This document shows, piece by piece, positions 1-8,059 of a stretch of DNA of 12,251 bases. The notes beneath the pieces are model-generated. The model did no database searches and was not told the origin of the DNA. It saw only the letters and a program-made list of their open reading frames with translations. Position numbers and translations under genes: made by a program. Every line of letters begins with the position of its first letter. The stretch's first letter is position 1. Source of the DNA: Pseudomonadota bacterium (lineage in GTDB: Bacteria > Pseudomonadota > Gammaproteobacteria > Xanthomonadales > Xanthomonadaceae); the NCBI GenBank assembly GCA_019348095.1, contig JAHWKC010000042.1, positions 1 through 12,251 on the forward strand, read 5' to 3'.

Positions 1-1
1 C

Positions 2-1504
<1,503 letters not shown>

Positions 1505-1528
1505 GGCATGGCGCAGGCGTCGACACCG

Positions 1529-1553
1529 GTAGGAGCGGCGTCAGCCGCGGACC
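1529..1553 (+). repeat. REP-like palindrome, copy 1
   Basis: Starts with GTAGGAGCG and contains the perfect hairpin GCGGC-GTCA-GCCGC (1535-1548). This is the head-plus-palindrome form of the extragenic repeats abundant in Xanthomonadaceae and Pseudomonas. It lies 24 bases after the ettA stop codon and could act as a transcription stop or protect the mRNA end, which is inference. Confidence 0.7.
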
Positions 1554-1618
1554 GCCAATCGGTGCCGAACGGTGCTACGGGATCGCAACGACGCTGCCTG
1601 TCCGACTGGGCTTCCTCC

Positions 1619-1648
1619 GGCCGTAGGAGCGACGGCCGTAGGAGCGAC
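1619..1648 (+). repeat. 15-bp tandem duplication of a REP head
   Basis: The unit GGCCGTAGGAGCGAC occurs twice in direct succession (1619-1633 and 1634-1648). The second unit runs into REP copy 2, so a truncated REP head has been duplicated next to a complete one. This looks like local replication slippage inside the repeat cluster. Confidence 0.7.
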
Positions 1649-1661
1649 GTAAGTCGCGACC
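1638..1661 (+). repeat. REP-like palindrome, copy 2 (left half of an inverted pair)
   Basis: Head GTAGGAGCG followed by hairpin GCGAC-GTAA-GTCGC (1644-1657). Compared with copy 1, the central stem pair has changed from G-C to A-T on both sides, so pairing is kept. Its first 22 bases are the exact reverse complement of 1691-1712, forming a REPIN-like pair with about 31 bases between the arms. Confidence 0.7.
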
Positions 1662-1690
1662 TCTGCATGGCCTCCAGAAGTTGCGGCGGC

Positions 1691-1713
1691 TCGCGACTTA
1701 CGTCGCTCCTACA
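1691..1713 (-). repeat. REP-like palindrome, copy 3 (right half of the inverted pair)
   Basis: Inverted copy containing the hairpin GCGAC-TTAC-GTCGC (1693-1706) and ending in CTCCTACA. It is a perfect inverted partner of copy 2, so the region 1638-1712 can fold into one long stem-loop or two small hairpins. Confidence 0.7.
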
Positions 1714-1724
1714 AAGCCGGCTCT

Positions 1725-1743
1725 GGCGATCGGAAGGATCGCC
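1725..1743. terminator. Perfect 7-bp hairpin between REP copies
   Basis: GGCGATC, a GGAAG loop, then GATCGCC. It is flanked by near-identical GCCGGCTCTGG and GCCGGTTCTGG. There is no T-run, so it is at most a weak or factor-assisted terminator; it may instead be part of the repeat spacer. Role uncertain. Confidence 0.3.
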
Positions 1744-1760
1744 GGTAAGCCGGTTCTGGT

Positions 1761-1783
1761 TCGCGGCTGAAGCCGCTCCTACA
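1761..1783 (-). repeat. REP-like palindrome, copy 4
   Basis: Inverted copy with hairpin GCGGC-TGAA-GCCGC (1763-1776) and the end CTCCTACA. It sits 25 bases before the pyrF start codon, so it would form a hairpin in any pyrF transcript started further upstream and could affect translation; that effect is inference. Confidence 0.7.
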
Positions 1784-1797
1784 GTTGGTTTTTGACC

Positions 1798-1801
1798 GAG
1801 G
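1798..1801 (+). promoter_or_regulatory. Ribosome binding site of pyrF
   Basis: GAGG ends seven bases before the ATG at 1809. It supports that ATG over the upstream in-frame TTG at 1785, which lies against REP copy 4, and over the ATG three codons further on at 1818. Confidence 0.5.
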
Positions 1802-1808
1802 CACGGCA

Positions 1809-2636
1809 ATGGGCTTCATGCAGGCACTACGGCAACGCTGGATCGACGCCAACTCGCTGGTCTGCGTCGGCCTCGATCCGGAGCCGGCGCGCTTCCCGGC
1901 GCGCTTCGGTGATGACGCCGACGCGGTGTTCAACTTCTGCCGCGACATCGTCGATGCGACCGCCCAGTACGTGTGCAGCTTCAAGCCGCAGATCGCGCAC
2001 TTCGCCGCGCTCGGCGCCGAAGATGCACTGGCCCGGCTGATCACGCATATCCACACCGCGCATCCAGGCATCCCGGTGATCCTCGACAGCAAGCGTGGTG
2101 ATATCGGCAGCACCGCGCAGCATTACGCGAGCGAAGCATTCGACCGCTTCGGCGCGGACGCGGTCACCGCCAACCCCTATCTTGGCCGTGACTCGGTGCA
2201 GCCGTTCCTCGACCGCAGCGATCGCGGCGTGGTGATCCTGTGCCGCACCTCCAATCCGGGCGCGGGCGACCTGCAGGACCTGCTCGTGCAGGACGGAAGC
2301 GGCGCGGTCCGGCCGCTGTACCAGCGTGTGGCCGAAAAGATCGCGCTGGAGTGGAATACCCACGGCAATTGCGCACTGGTGGTGGGCGCGACCTGGCCGG
2401 AGCAGTTGCGCGAGGTCCGCGCGATCGTCGGCGAGATGCCGTTCCTGGTGCCTGGCGTCGGCGCGCAGGGCGGCGACGTCGCGGCGGTGGTGAACAATGC
2501 GAAGACCGCCGACGGCACCGGCCTGATCGTCAGCAGCTCGCGCGCAGTACTGTATGCGTCGGCCGGAGACGATTACGCCGATGCCGCAGCGAATGCCGCG
2601 CGCACGCTGCGCGATGCCATCAACCGCCACCGATAG
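1809..2636 (+). CDS. pyrF: Orotidine-5'-phosphate decarboxylase, type 2 family
   Basis: Catalyses the last step of de novo UMP synthesis, removal of CO2 from orotidine 5'-phosphate, in the cytoplasm. The 275-residue product has the features of the type 2 (long) OMP decarboxylases: the N-terminal strand LVCVGLDPEPARFP, the catalytic Asp/Lys cluster in LDSKRGDIGSTA (D93, K95, D98 by this start), ANPYLGRDSVQPFL, the CRTSNPGAGD phosphate-loop region, VVGATWPEQL and the phosphate-binding PGVGAQGGD near the C-terminus. The length is normal for the family. The ATG at 1809 is chosen because GAGG precedes it at good spacing. The gene is monocistronic between a REP cluster and a convergent operon, and no attenuator or regulatory leader other than the REP hairpins is visible. 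Confidence 0.95.
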   Translation: MGFMQALRQRWIDANSLVCVGLDPEPARFPARFGDDADAVFNFCRDIVDATAQYVCSFKPQIAHFAALGAEDALARLITHIHTAHPGIPVILDSKRGDIGSTAQHYASEAFDRFGADAVTANPYLGRDSVQPFLDRSDRGVVILCRTSNPGAGDLQDLLVQDGSGAVRPLYQRVAEKIALEWNTHGNCALVVGATWPEQLREVRAIVGEMPFLVPGVGAQGGDVAAVVNNAKTADGTGLIVSSSRAVLYASAGDDYADAAANAARTLRDAINRHR

Positions 2637-2640
2637 GCTG

Positions 2641-2681
2641 GTCGCAAAGCGCAGCGTCTTCGCGACGGCCCGTTTTGCGAC
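2641..2681. terminator. Possible terminator after pyrF
   Basis: GTCGCAAA (2641-2648) is matched by TTTGCGAC (2674-2681), with an inner CGTC-TTCGC-GACG stem (2655-2667). It lies five bases after the pyrF stop, in the gap between converging genes. The T-run is only four bases and the loop is large, so the call is weak. Confidence 0.3.
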
Positions 2682-2785
2682 AGCGTGATCGACGCAGGTC
2701 GCCTGCGTGCCGGGCTTGCCAGCCCAGCCGATGAGAGCCGCAGAAGCCCTGGGTCGCCCGCGTCGTTTCGGTGGGGAGGCCGGGA

Positions 2786-2807
2786 TCGCGGCTGAAGCCG
2801 CTCCTAC
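2786..2807 (-). repeat. REP-like palindrome, copy 5, overlapping a stop codon
   Basis: Hairpin GCGGC-TGAA-GCCGC (2788-2801), same type as copy 4. Its CTCCTAC end supplies the TAG stop (minus strand, 2804-2806) of the glycosyltransferase gene. It probably ends the long minus-strand operon and may also stop readthrough from pyrF. Confidence 0.65.
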
Positions 2808-3726
2808 GCCATCTCGCGGCTGCGGCTGCGCAGTAGCGCGCGCATGGCGGCGAATGGGAAGCGCAACCAGATCGCGGCGAATACGCCGGCTTGCGTCAGC
2901 CCGCTGCAGCGGGCCGCCTCGAACTTGCCGAAGTAGCGCCACAGGCCGCGATGTTTGTGCCACTCGACGAACAACGGCCGGGCGCGACTGGACACGCCGC
3001 GCACGTGCACCACCCGTACCTCGTTGGCGACGGCGATGAATGCGCCGGCTTCTTGTGCGCGGCGGCACAGGTCCAGGTCCTCGGCGTGCAGCCGGTAGCC
3101 CTCGTCGAAACCGCCGATGCGCGCGAACAAGCGGAGCGGCATCAGCATCAATGCACCGGACACTGCCCCGACCGGCTGCAGCGGCAGGCTGTCGTCGGGC
3201 GCGAACGCAGTGTCCATCGCGCTGGCGCGAGCGCGAGCGCGTTGCGGGGGCGGCCGAGGCCGGCCGGCAGCAGCACCCGGCGCAGCATGGCCGCGAAGTC
3301 GGGGTCGCGACGCCGCGCGGCCGCATCGCGGCTGCCGGCCTCGTCGACAAGGTCCGCGCCGAGCAGCATCGGCTGCGCACCGGCCGCAAGCGCGTGCATC
3401 CGCAGCAGCGTATCGGGATCGACCATGCAGTCCGGGTTGACGAATGCGAGCCATGGCGCGCCGCATGCGCGCGCGCCCTGGTTGCAGGCGACCGCAAAGC
3501 CGGGGTTGTCCGGGTTGGCGATGAACCGCACCCGTGGGTCGTGCGCGGCGTGGCGCTGCACGATCACCAGCGTGTCGTCATTGGAATTGTTGTCGACCAC
3601 GCGGATCGCGGCGACGCCCTCGGCCGCGCGCAAGCGCTGCAGGCAGGCATCGATCGTCGAAGCGCTCTGGTAGGTGGCGATAACCGCGGCGATCGCGCCA
3701 GCGTCGGGCGGCGTGCCCGCACTCAC
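2804..3726 (-). pseudogene. Family 2 glycosyltransferase (rhamnosyltransferase-like) with an internal frameshift
   Basis: A GT-A fold glycosyltransferase of the WbbL/rhamnosyltransferase type split over two frames. The N-terminal part (3726 to about 3218) has VIATYQSASTID (residues 15-26), VVDNNSNDDT (43-52), NPDNPGFAVACNQGA (71-85) and WLAFVNPDCMVDPD, where NPD is the nucleotide-sugar/metal site. The C-terminal part (about 3217 to 2804, a different frame) has GAVSGALMLMPLRLF, GGFDEGYRLHAEDLDLC with the conserved Glu-Asp pair, and VVHVRGVSSR. Joined, they give ~306 residues, normal for the family, so nothing but the frame is missing. The switch lies near the CG-rich run at 3214-3250. The GTG start at 3726 overlaps the upstream stop as GTGA and has AGGG seven bases before it. 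Donor and acceptor are unknown. A sequencing error remains possible, in which case this is an intact CDS. Confidence 0.75.
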
Positions 3727-4865
3727 GGTCTTGCCCTGCCACGTCCGCGCGCGGGGGGCTGGCGGGCCGGGGCGAGCTGCGGTGATGGCGTTGCCTCCGC
3801 GAACAGATCGCGTTGCGGCTCCGGCGGGCCGATGCCGGCCAGCAGCGCGACGAGCTGTTCGCGCGCATCGCGCAGCGGGTCGCGCATCAGGAAGTTCGCC
3901 ATGCGTGCATGCCAGTCCGGCCAGCGCACCGCAAGGCGGTCCATGTCGCCCTCGCACGGGCTGCCCTCGCGCAGGCGCGCGACGAACGCCGATTCGCACA
4001 GGACATTGCGCCAGCCCAGTCCCGACAGCCGCAGCGACAGGTCGATCAGGGCGGCGTACCAGGAGCCGTAACTCGCGGCGTCGAGCCCGCCGACGCGGCG
4101 CCGCGCGCTGCCGCGCAGCACTACCGCATGTCCGACCGCCGACGGCAGTTCGGGATGGATCGCCGGCATCGCCGCGGCGGCGCGCGCCAGCCGCTGCGGC
4201 TCGCGGGGCGTGGCCGCGATCTCGCCGATGCGCGGCCAGGCCGCGGCCTCGCCGGCATTGCACCACGACGTGGCCGAGGCGATCGCGCCGTCGCGCGCCA
4301 GGCATGCGCCGAGGCGCTCGAGCCACCCCGGCAGCGGCATCGCGTCGGCGGCGAGTACGGCGACGTCGGCATCACCGCAGGCGGCAAGCACTTCGTCCAG
4401 GTGCGCGACCGGGCCGACGCCACGCTGGCGCCGGGTGTAGTCGGCCTTGAGTGCGGTGCGCGCCATCCACTGTTCGATCACGGCGTAGCCGCGCGGGCCG
4501 GCCTGGGCGTCGTCGGCCAACCAAACGCGGGTGCCGGCCGGAGTTGCGGATTCCAGCGCCGCCAGACAGGCGTCCAGCGCATCGTCGTCGACTCCGACCG
4601 GCACCACCACGATCGGCAGCTGCGCCTCGGGCGCACGCATGCGGGGCGTCGCCTCGGCCGGCGTCGATGGGTCCGCGGATGACGCGGCAAGCGACGTGGA
4701 GGTGCCCGGCCGCGGCGCCGCAAGCAGCGTGGACATGCTCGGACGCGGCGCCGCAAGCGGCGTGGACATGCTCGGACGCGGCGCCGCAAGCGGCGTTGAC
4801 ATGCTCGAACGCGGCGCCGCAAGCGGCGCCGCGGCGAAAACCTCAGCCGTGCTGGGTGTCACCAC
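3723..4865 (-). CDS. Divergent glycosyltransferase-like protein with a repetitive N-terminus
   Basis: The 380-residue product (GTG start) has no clear signal peptide or membrane helix. Residues ~14-58 are an Ala/Pro/Ser/Thr segment built from 11-residue repeats (LAAPRPSMSTP type). From ~83 it resembles a family 2 glycosyltransferase: LPIVVVPVGVDDDALDACLAAL, VWLADDA, DVAVLAADAMPLPGWLERL and AVVLRGSARRRVGGLDAASYG followed by DLSLRLSGLGWR. The usual DXD is ADA here, and the usual Glu-Asp before 'DL-LR' is Leu-Ile, so catalytic activity is doubtful; it may be a partner or regulator of the following transferase. The start is uncertain: ATG at 4640 (residue 76) would give ~305 residues without the repeats. 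It lies 25 bases after gspD and overlaps the next gene by GTGA, implying co-translation. Identification as GT-like is by motif resemblance only. Confidence 0.65.
   Translation of the reverse strand: MVTPSTAEVFAAAPLAAPRSSMSTPLAAPRPSMSTPLAAPRPSMSTLLAAPRPGTSTSLAASSADPSTPAEATPRMRAPEAQLPIVVVPVGVDDDALDACLAALESATPAGTRVWLADDAQAGPRGYAVIEQWMARTALKADYTRRQRGVGPVAHLDEVLAACGDADVAVLAADAMPLPGWLERLGACLARDGAIASATSWCNAGEAAAWPRIGEIAATPREPQRLARAAAAMPAIHPELPSAVGHAVVLRGSARRRVGGLDAASYGSWYAALIDLSLRLSGLGWRNVLCESAFVARLREGSPCEGDMDRLAVRWPDWHARMANFLMRDPLRDAREQLVALLAGIGPPEPQRDLFAEATPSPQLAPARQPPARGRGRARP
4692..4823 (-). repeat. Four tandem 33-bp units (11 codons each)
   Basis: Units 4692-4724, 4725-4757, 4758-4790 and 4791-4823 each end (plus strand) in GGCGCCGCAAG. 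The middle two differ at one base and the third at three more; the first is the most diverged. In the minus frame they encode LAAPRPSMSTP-like repeats. The unit is a multiple of three, so copy-number change would keep the frame. Confidence 0.9.
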
Positions 4866-4890
4866 GCCGCTGTCGCCCGTAGCCGTTCGA

Positions 4891-7218
4891 TCAGTCGGCG
4901 CGGGCCGGGTTCAGCGGCTCCATCGCGCGGAACCGGCGTCCATATTCGTCGGTCAGGTCGCGCGCTTCCTGCGGGTTGCGCACGATGGTCGGGGTCAGCA
5001 GCACGATGACTTCGTTGCGATCGGTGCGCGTGGACTGGGTGCCGAACAGACCGCCGATGATCGGGATCCGGCTCAGCCCCGGGAAACCCGACGAGCCGCG
5101 GGTGACACCGTCGCTGATCAGGCCGGCCAGCATCACCGTGTCGCCACTCTGGATGGCGGCCTCGGTCTTGAGCCGGCGCGTGTCGATGCGCACGTTGCGC
5201 TGCCCGGCTTCGCGCGGGCCCGGCGAACTGACCTCCTGCACGATGTCCAGGAACACCATGCCGTCCTGGGTCACCCGCGGGCGCACCTTGAGGATCACGC
5301 CGGTTTCCAGGTACTGGACCTGGCTGAAGCTGGCGTCGCCGCCCAGGCCCGGATTGACCGTGACCGATTCGATCGGGATGTTGCTGCCGACGTTGAGCTC
5401 GGCCTCGGCGTTGTTACGCACCACCACCGAAGGCGTCTGCAGCAGCTGCAGGTCGGTGACCTGGTCGAGCGCGCTGATGATCGAGGCGGCATTGCGGCCG
5501 AGGAAGGTCCAGGCCAGTCCGGCCGGGTCGCCGGTCGCGGACTGCACACTGCCGGCCAGGGTGCTCCAGGTGTCGCGGCCGACCGCACTGGGCAGGCCGG
5601 CGTCGGTGACCGCGCGCTCGAAGTACCAGTTGACGCCGTATTCCAGCGCGCCGCTGAGCTGCACCTCGACCACCTGCGCCTCGATGTGCACCTGCATCGG
5701 CATCACGTCGAGCTGCTCGATGACGTCCCTGATCGAGCGCCATGCCTGGGGGCTGGCGCGCACCAGCAGGGCGTTGGTTTCCTCCACCGCCGAGACCCCG
5801 ACGCGGTCGCCATCGACATCCAGGCTGACGCTGCCGCTGCCTTCGCGCTCCTGGTTCAGCGAAAACTCCCCGCTGCCCAGGCCACCACCGGCGGCGCCGT
5901 CCTGGCCGCTGCGCCCGAAGCTGGCGCTGCGCCCGCCGCTGTCACCGCTGCGCAGTTCGACCGGATCCAGGCCCGGCATCAGCGAAGGCGCTCGCCCGTC
6001 GTCTTCTTCGCCGCGCCCGGTCGAGCTGCCGAACACCTCGGCCAGCTGATCGGCCAGGTCGCGTGCCTTGATGTATTTGAGCTCGTAGGAAAACAGCTGT
6101 GCACTGCCGCCGGCGCCGTCGATGCGCTCCAGCCACTGCTGGATGTTCTCCAGGTAATCAGGCTGCGGAGTGATCACCAGCACCGCATTGGCGCCCTCCA
6201 GCGGCATGAAGCGGAACATGCCCGCGACCGGCGATCCGCTTTCCTCGCCAAAGACCTTCTCCAGGTCGCCCACGACCCGGGTGGCCTTGCCCGAGCGCAG
6301 CGGGAATACGCCGACCGACATGCCCGAGAGCCAGTCGACGTCAAAGATCTCGATGGTCCGCAGGTAGTTCTCCAACTCGGCACTGGTGCCGGCGATGCTG
6401 ATGACGTTGCGTGCGTTGTTGGTGCTGACGATCGCGTTTGGCCGCGCGTACGGCTCCAGCACCTTGGCCATCTCCTCGGCGGAGATGTAGCGCAGCGGCA
6501 CCGCACGCACCTCGAAGCCGCGCGCGGTGGTGGCCGGGCCGGTGCGCGGGGCGACGTTGCCGGCGAGTGCCTGGTCGGCCGGGACGATGTTGTAACGCCC
6601 GCCGCTGTAGACCATGCGCGCGTTGTTCCAGCCCAGCACCATCTCCAGCAGGTGGATGGCGCCGGCGGAGCTGACCGGCTGCGGCGTTGCCAGGGTCACC
6701 GTGCCCTGCACCTGCGGCGCGATCACGTAGTTCTGCCCGAGCATGTCGCCCAGGATCGCCTTGACCACGGCGTGCAGCGATTCGCCTTCGAAATTGAAGG
6801 TCGCCGCGCCCGTGCTGGCGGCCAGGCCGGGCCGCGGCTCGGCCGCGGCGCTGCGGTTGATCACCTGCCCGGTGCCGCGGCGGATCTGCGGGGTCGGCCC
6901 GGTGTCCTCCGGCTCGAGCGGCTCGGCCTGCACGCCTTCGCCCGCCACCGCGGGCCCCTCGCCGGTGGCGGCTCCCTCGTTGCGCTGCAGCGCGGCCGGA
7001 TCGGCGCCGCGCCGGACACTCGGCACCGGAGTGCTGACGCACGAGGCGAGCAGTGTGCCGGCAAGCAGCGCGAGCAGCAGGCGCTGCCATGCGGCGCGGC
7101 CAGGCTTCGCGCCTGGGGACGCCAGGCCCGCCGAAGGCAGGCACGCCGAGGGCAGACCGGACGGCGGCACGAGGGCGTGGCGGGCGCCACGGGCGCGGAG
7201 CTGCGGGGATTGATTCAT
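4891..7218 (-). CDS. gspD: Type II secretion secretin GspD/XpsD (lipoprotein form)
   Basis: Forms the outer-membrane channel through which folded exoproteins leave the cell. Numbering from the ATG (775 residues): a long basic N-region (1-46), hydrophobic LLLALLAGTLLASC with lipobox Cys60, N0 domain ~142-213 (FNFEGESLHAVVKAIL), N1 ~235-293, N2 ~300-367, N3 ~374-505 interrupted by a Gly/Ser/Asp-rich loop ~399-462, then the secretin domain ~514-749 with GSNIPIESV, TGVILKVRPRV and the signature GFPGLSRIPIIGGLF, ending EVIVLLTPTIVRNP. A lipidated secretin fits the known Xanthomonas XpsD. ATG at 7218 is preferred; an in-frame GTG at 7227 adds three residues and both have AGAG-like sites eight bases upstream. 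It starts ~10 bases after gspN and is the last secretion gene, as in xps clusters. Confidence 0.96.
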   Translation of the reverse strand: MNQSPQLRARGARHALVPPSGLPSACLPSAGLASPGAKPGRAAWQRLLLALLAGTLLASCVSTPVPSVRRGADPAALQRNEGAATGEGPAVAGEGVQAEPLEPEDTGPTPQIRRGTGQVINRSAAAEPRPGLAASTGAATFNFEGESLHAVVKAILGDMLGQNYVIAPQVQGTVTLATPQPVSSAGAIHLLEMVLGWNNARMVYSGGRYNIVPADQALAGNVAPRTGPATTARGFEVRAVPLRYISAEEMAKVLEPYARPNAIVSTNNARNVISIAGTSAELENYLRTIEIFDVDWLSGMSVGVFPLRSGKATRVVGDLEKVFGEESGSPVAGMFRFMPLEGANAVLVITPQPDYLENIQQWLERIDGAGGSAQLFSYELKYIKARDLADQLAEVFGSSTGRGEEDDGRAPSLMPGLDPVELRSGDSGGRSASFGRSGQDGAAGGGLGSGEFSLNQEREGSGSVSLDVDGDRVGVSAVEETNALLVRASPQAWRSIRDVIEQLDVMPMQVHIEAQVVEVQLSGALEYGVNWYFERAVTDAGLPSAVGRDTWSTLAGSVQSATGDPAGLAWTFLGRNAASIISALDQVTDLQLLQTPSVVVRNNAEAELNVGSNIPIESVTVNPGLGGDASFSQVQYLETGVILKVRPRVTQDGMVFLDIVQEVSSPGPREAGQRNVRIDTRRLKTEAAIQSGDTVMLAGLISDGVTRGSSGFPGLSRIPIIGGLFGTQSTRTDRNEVIVLLTPTIVRNPQEARDLTDEYGRRFRAMEPLNPARAD

Positions 7219-7228
7219 TGCATGCACT

Positions 7229-8059
7229 CTACTGGCTCTTGGCCGGCGGTTGCGGCGAGTTCCGGGGTTGGGGCGGTGTCGGTCGGGGCGCCTGCTGTGG
7301 CGCCTGCATGCGCAACTGGTCGCGGCGGGCCTGTATGCGCTGGCGGATGGCTTCCATCTGCGCCTGGTCGCTCAACGGCGCGTCGGCATCCGGCGATGCA
7401 GCAGCGTCCTCGGTGGTATCGACGGCATCGGTGGGACGTTCGGGCGAGGCTGAGTCCTGCGCTGGATCCGCAGCGGGCGATGGCGCCGGCGGCCGGATCG
7501 GCAGGTCGGTACGCGCTCGCCCGGAGGAGTCCCGCGACACCGCCGTCGGGGCCTGCCCGCCGACGCCGTCGTAGACCCGCAGCTCCAGCTCGTGCCGGCC
7601 CTCGGGGCCTTCGAACACCGCGCTGCGCGGCCCCAGCGCGATCAGGCGCCAGGCCGGGTGCGACTCGGGCGCCTGGTCCAGCCTGACCCGCACCGACTCG
7701 CCGTTCTCGGGCGACTGCAGGATCGCCAGCTTCACCCGGGGGCTGAGCAGCACGCTGGTCAGCACGTAGTCGAACTCGCCGGCGGCGGCGCCGTCATCGC
7801 CCTGCAGCAGGAAGGGCCGCGGCTGGCGGTCCCGTGCGAACAGCGGGCGCGCGCCGATCTCGCTGTACTGGGTCGGCGGCCCCAGGGGACTGACCGAGGC
7901 GGCCGGCATGCCCGGCAACGGCCGCAACAGGCTGGCGTCATCGTCCAGCGGCGCGACCCGCCCGCCCATGCCGACCAGCGCCAGCACCCAGGCGATTACC
8001 GCCCAGCCGGCGACCGCAGCCAGCAGCCAGGTGCGCGAGCTCGCATCTTCAATCCGCAC
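7229..8059 (-). CDS. gspN: Type II secretion protein GspN/XpsN (GspC-like bitopic linker)
   Basis: In Xanthomonas the corresponding XpsN links the inner-membrane platform to the secretin, the part GspC plays elsewhere. The 276-residue protein has a short cytoplasmic start, one membrane helix (~10-30, WLLAAVAGWAVIAWVLALVG), RPLFARDRQPRP at 71-82 (the RPLF...RP motif shared with GspC-type proteins), a periplasmic beta-rich domain ~95-163 (YVLTSVLLSPRVKLAIL ... WRLIALGPRSAVFEG), then a disordered Pro/Ala/Asp stretch ~168-230, a charged helix ~232-255 and a Pro/Gln tail. The GTG at 8059 is chosen because GGAGG stands six bases upstream and the membrane helix follows at once. It overlaps gspM by 11 bases. 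Identification rests on position between M and D plus these motifs. Confidence 0.85.
   Translation of the reverse strand: MRIEDASSRTWLLAAVAGWAVIAWVLALVGMGGRVAPLDDDASLLRPLPGMPAASVSPLGPPTQYSEIGARPLFARDRQPRPFLLQGDDGAAAGEFDYVLTSVLLSPRVKLAILQSPENGESVRVRLDQAPESHPAWRLIALGPRSAVFEGPEGRHELELRVYDGVGGQAPTAVSRDSSGRARTDLPIRPPAPSPAADPAQDSASPERPTDAVDTTEDAAASPDADAPLSDQAQMEAIRQRIQARRDQLRMQAPQQAPRPTPPQPRNSPQPPAKSQ

Noticed and set aside
1529..1783. CRISPR array
   Set aside because: The repeats occur in both orientations with irregular spacing and are self-palindromic REP units, with no regular spacer length and no cas genes.
1508..1795. Small open frames in the ettA-pyrF gap
   Set aside because: They are made of REP repeat sequence read through; repeated words such as GAASAAD and SRLTSLLQS come from the palindromes, not from a protein.
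1827..3497. A 556-codon minus-strand open frame spanning pyrF and part of the glycosyltransferase
   Set aside because: It lies antisense to pyrF, and its composition (Arg/Ala-rich) fits a shadow frame. Only the glycosyltransferase motifs in the other two minus frames are real.
4692..4823. CRISPR or satellite array at the 33-bp repeats
   Set aside because: Units are directly adjacent with no spacers and keep an 11-codon reading frame.
4531..7686. A 1051-codon open frame on the plus strand opposite gspD and gspN
   Set aside because: It runs antisense to a clearly recognisable secretin, has no recognisable domain and is Arg/Ala/His-rich, as expected for the mirror of a high-GC gene without stop codons.
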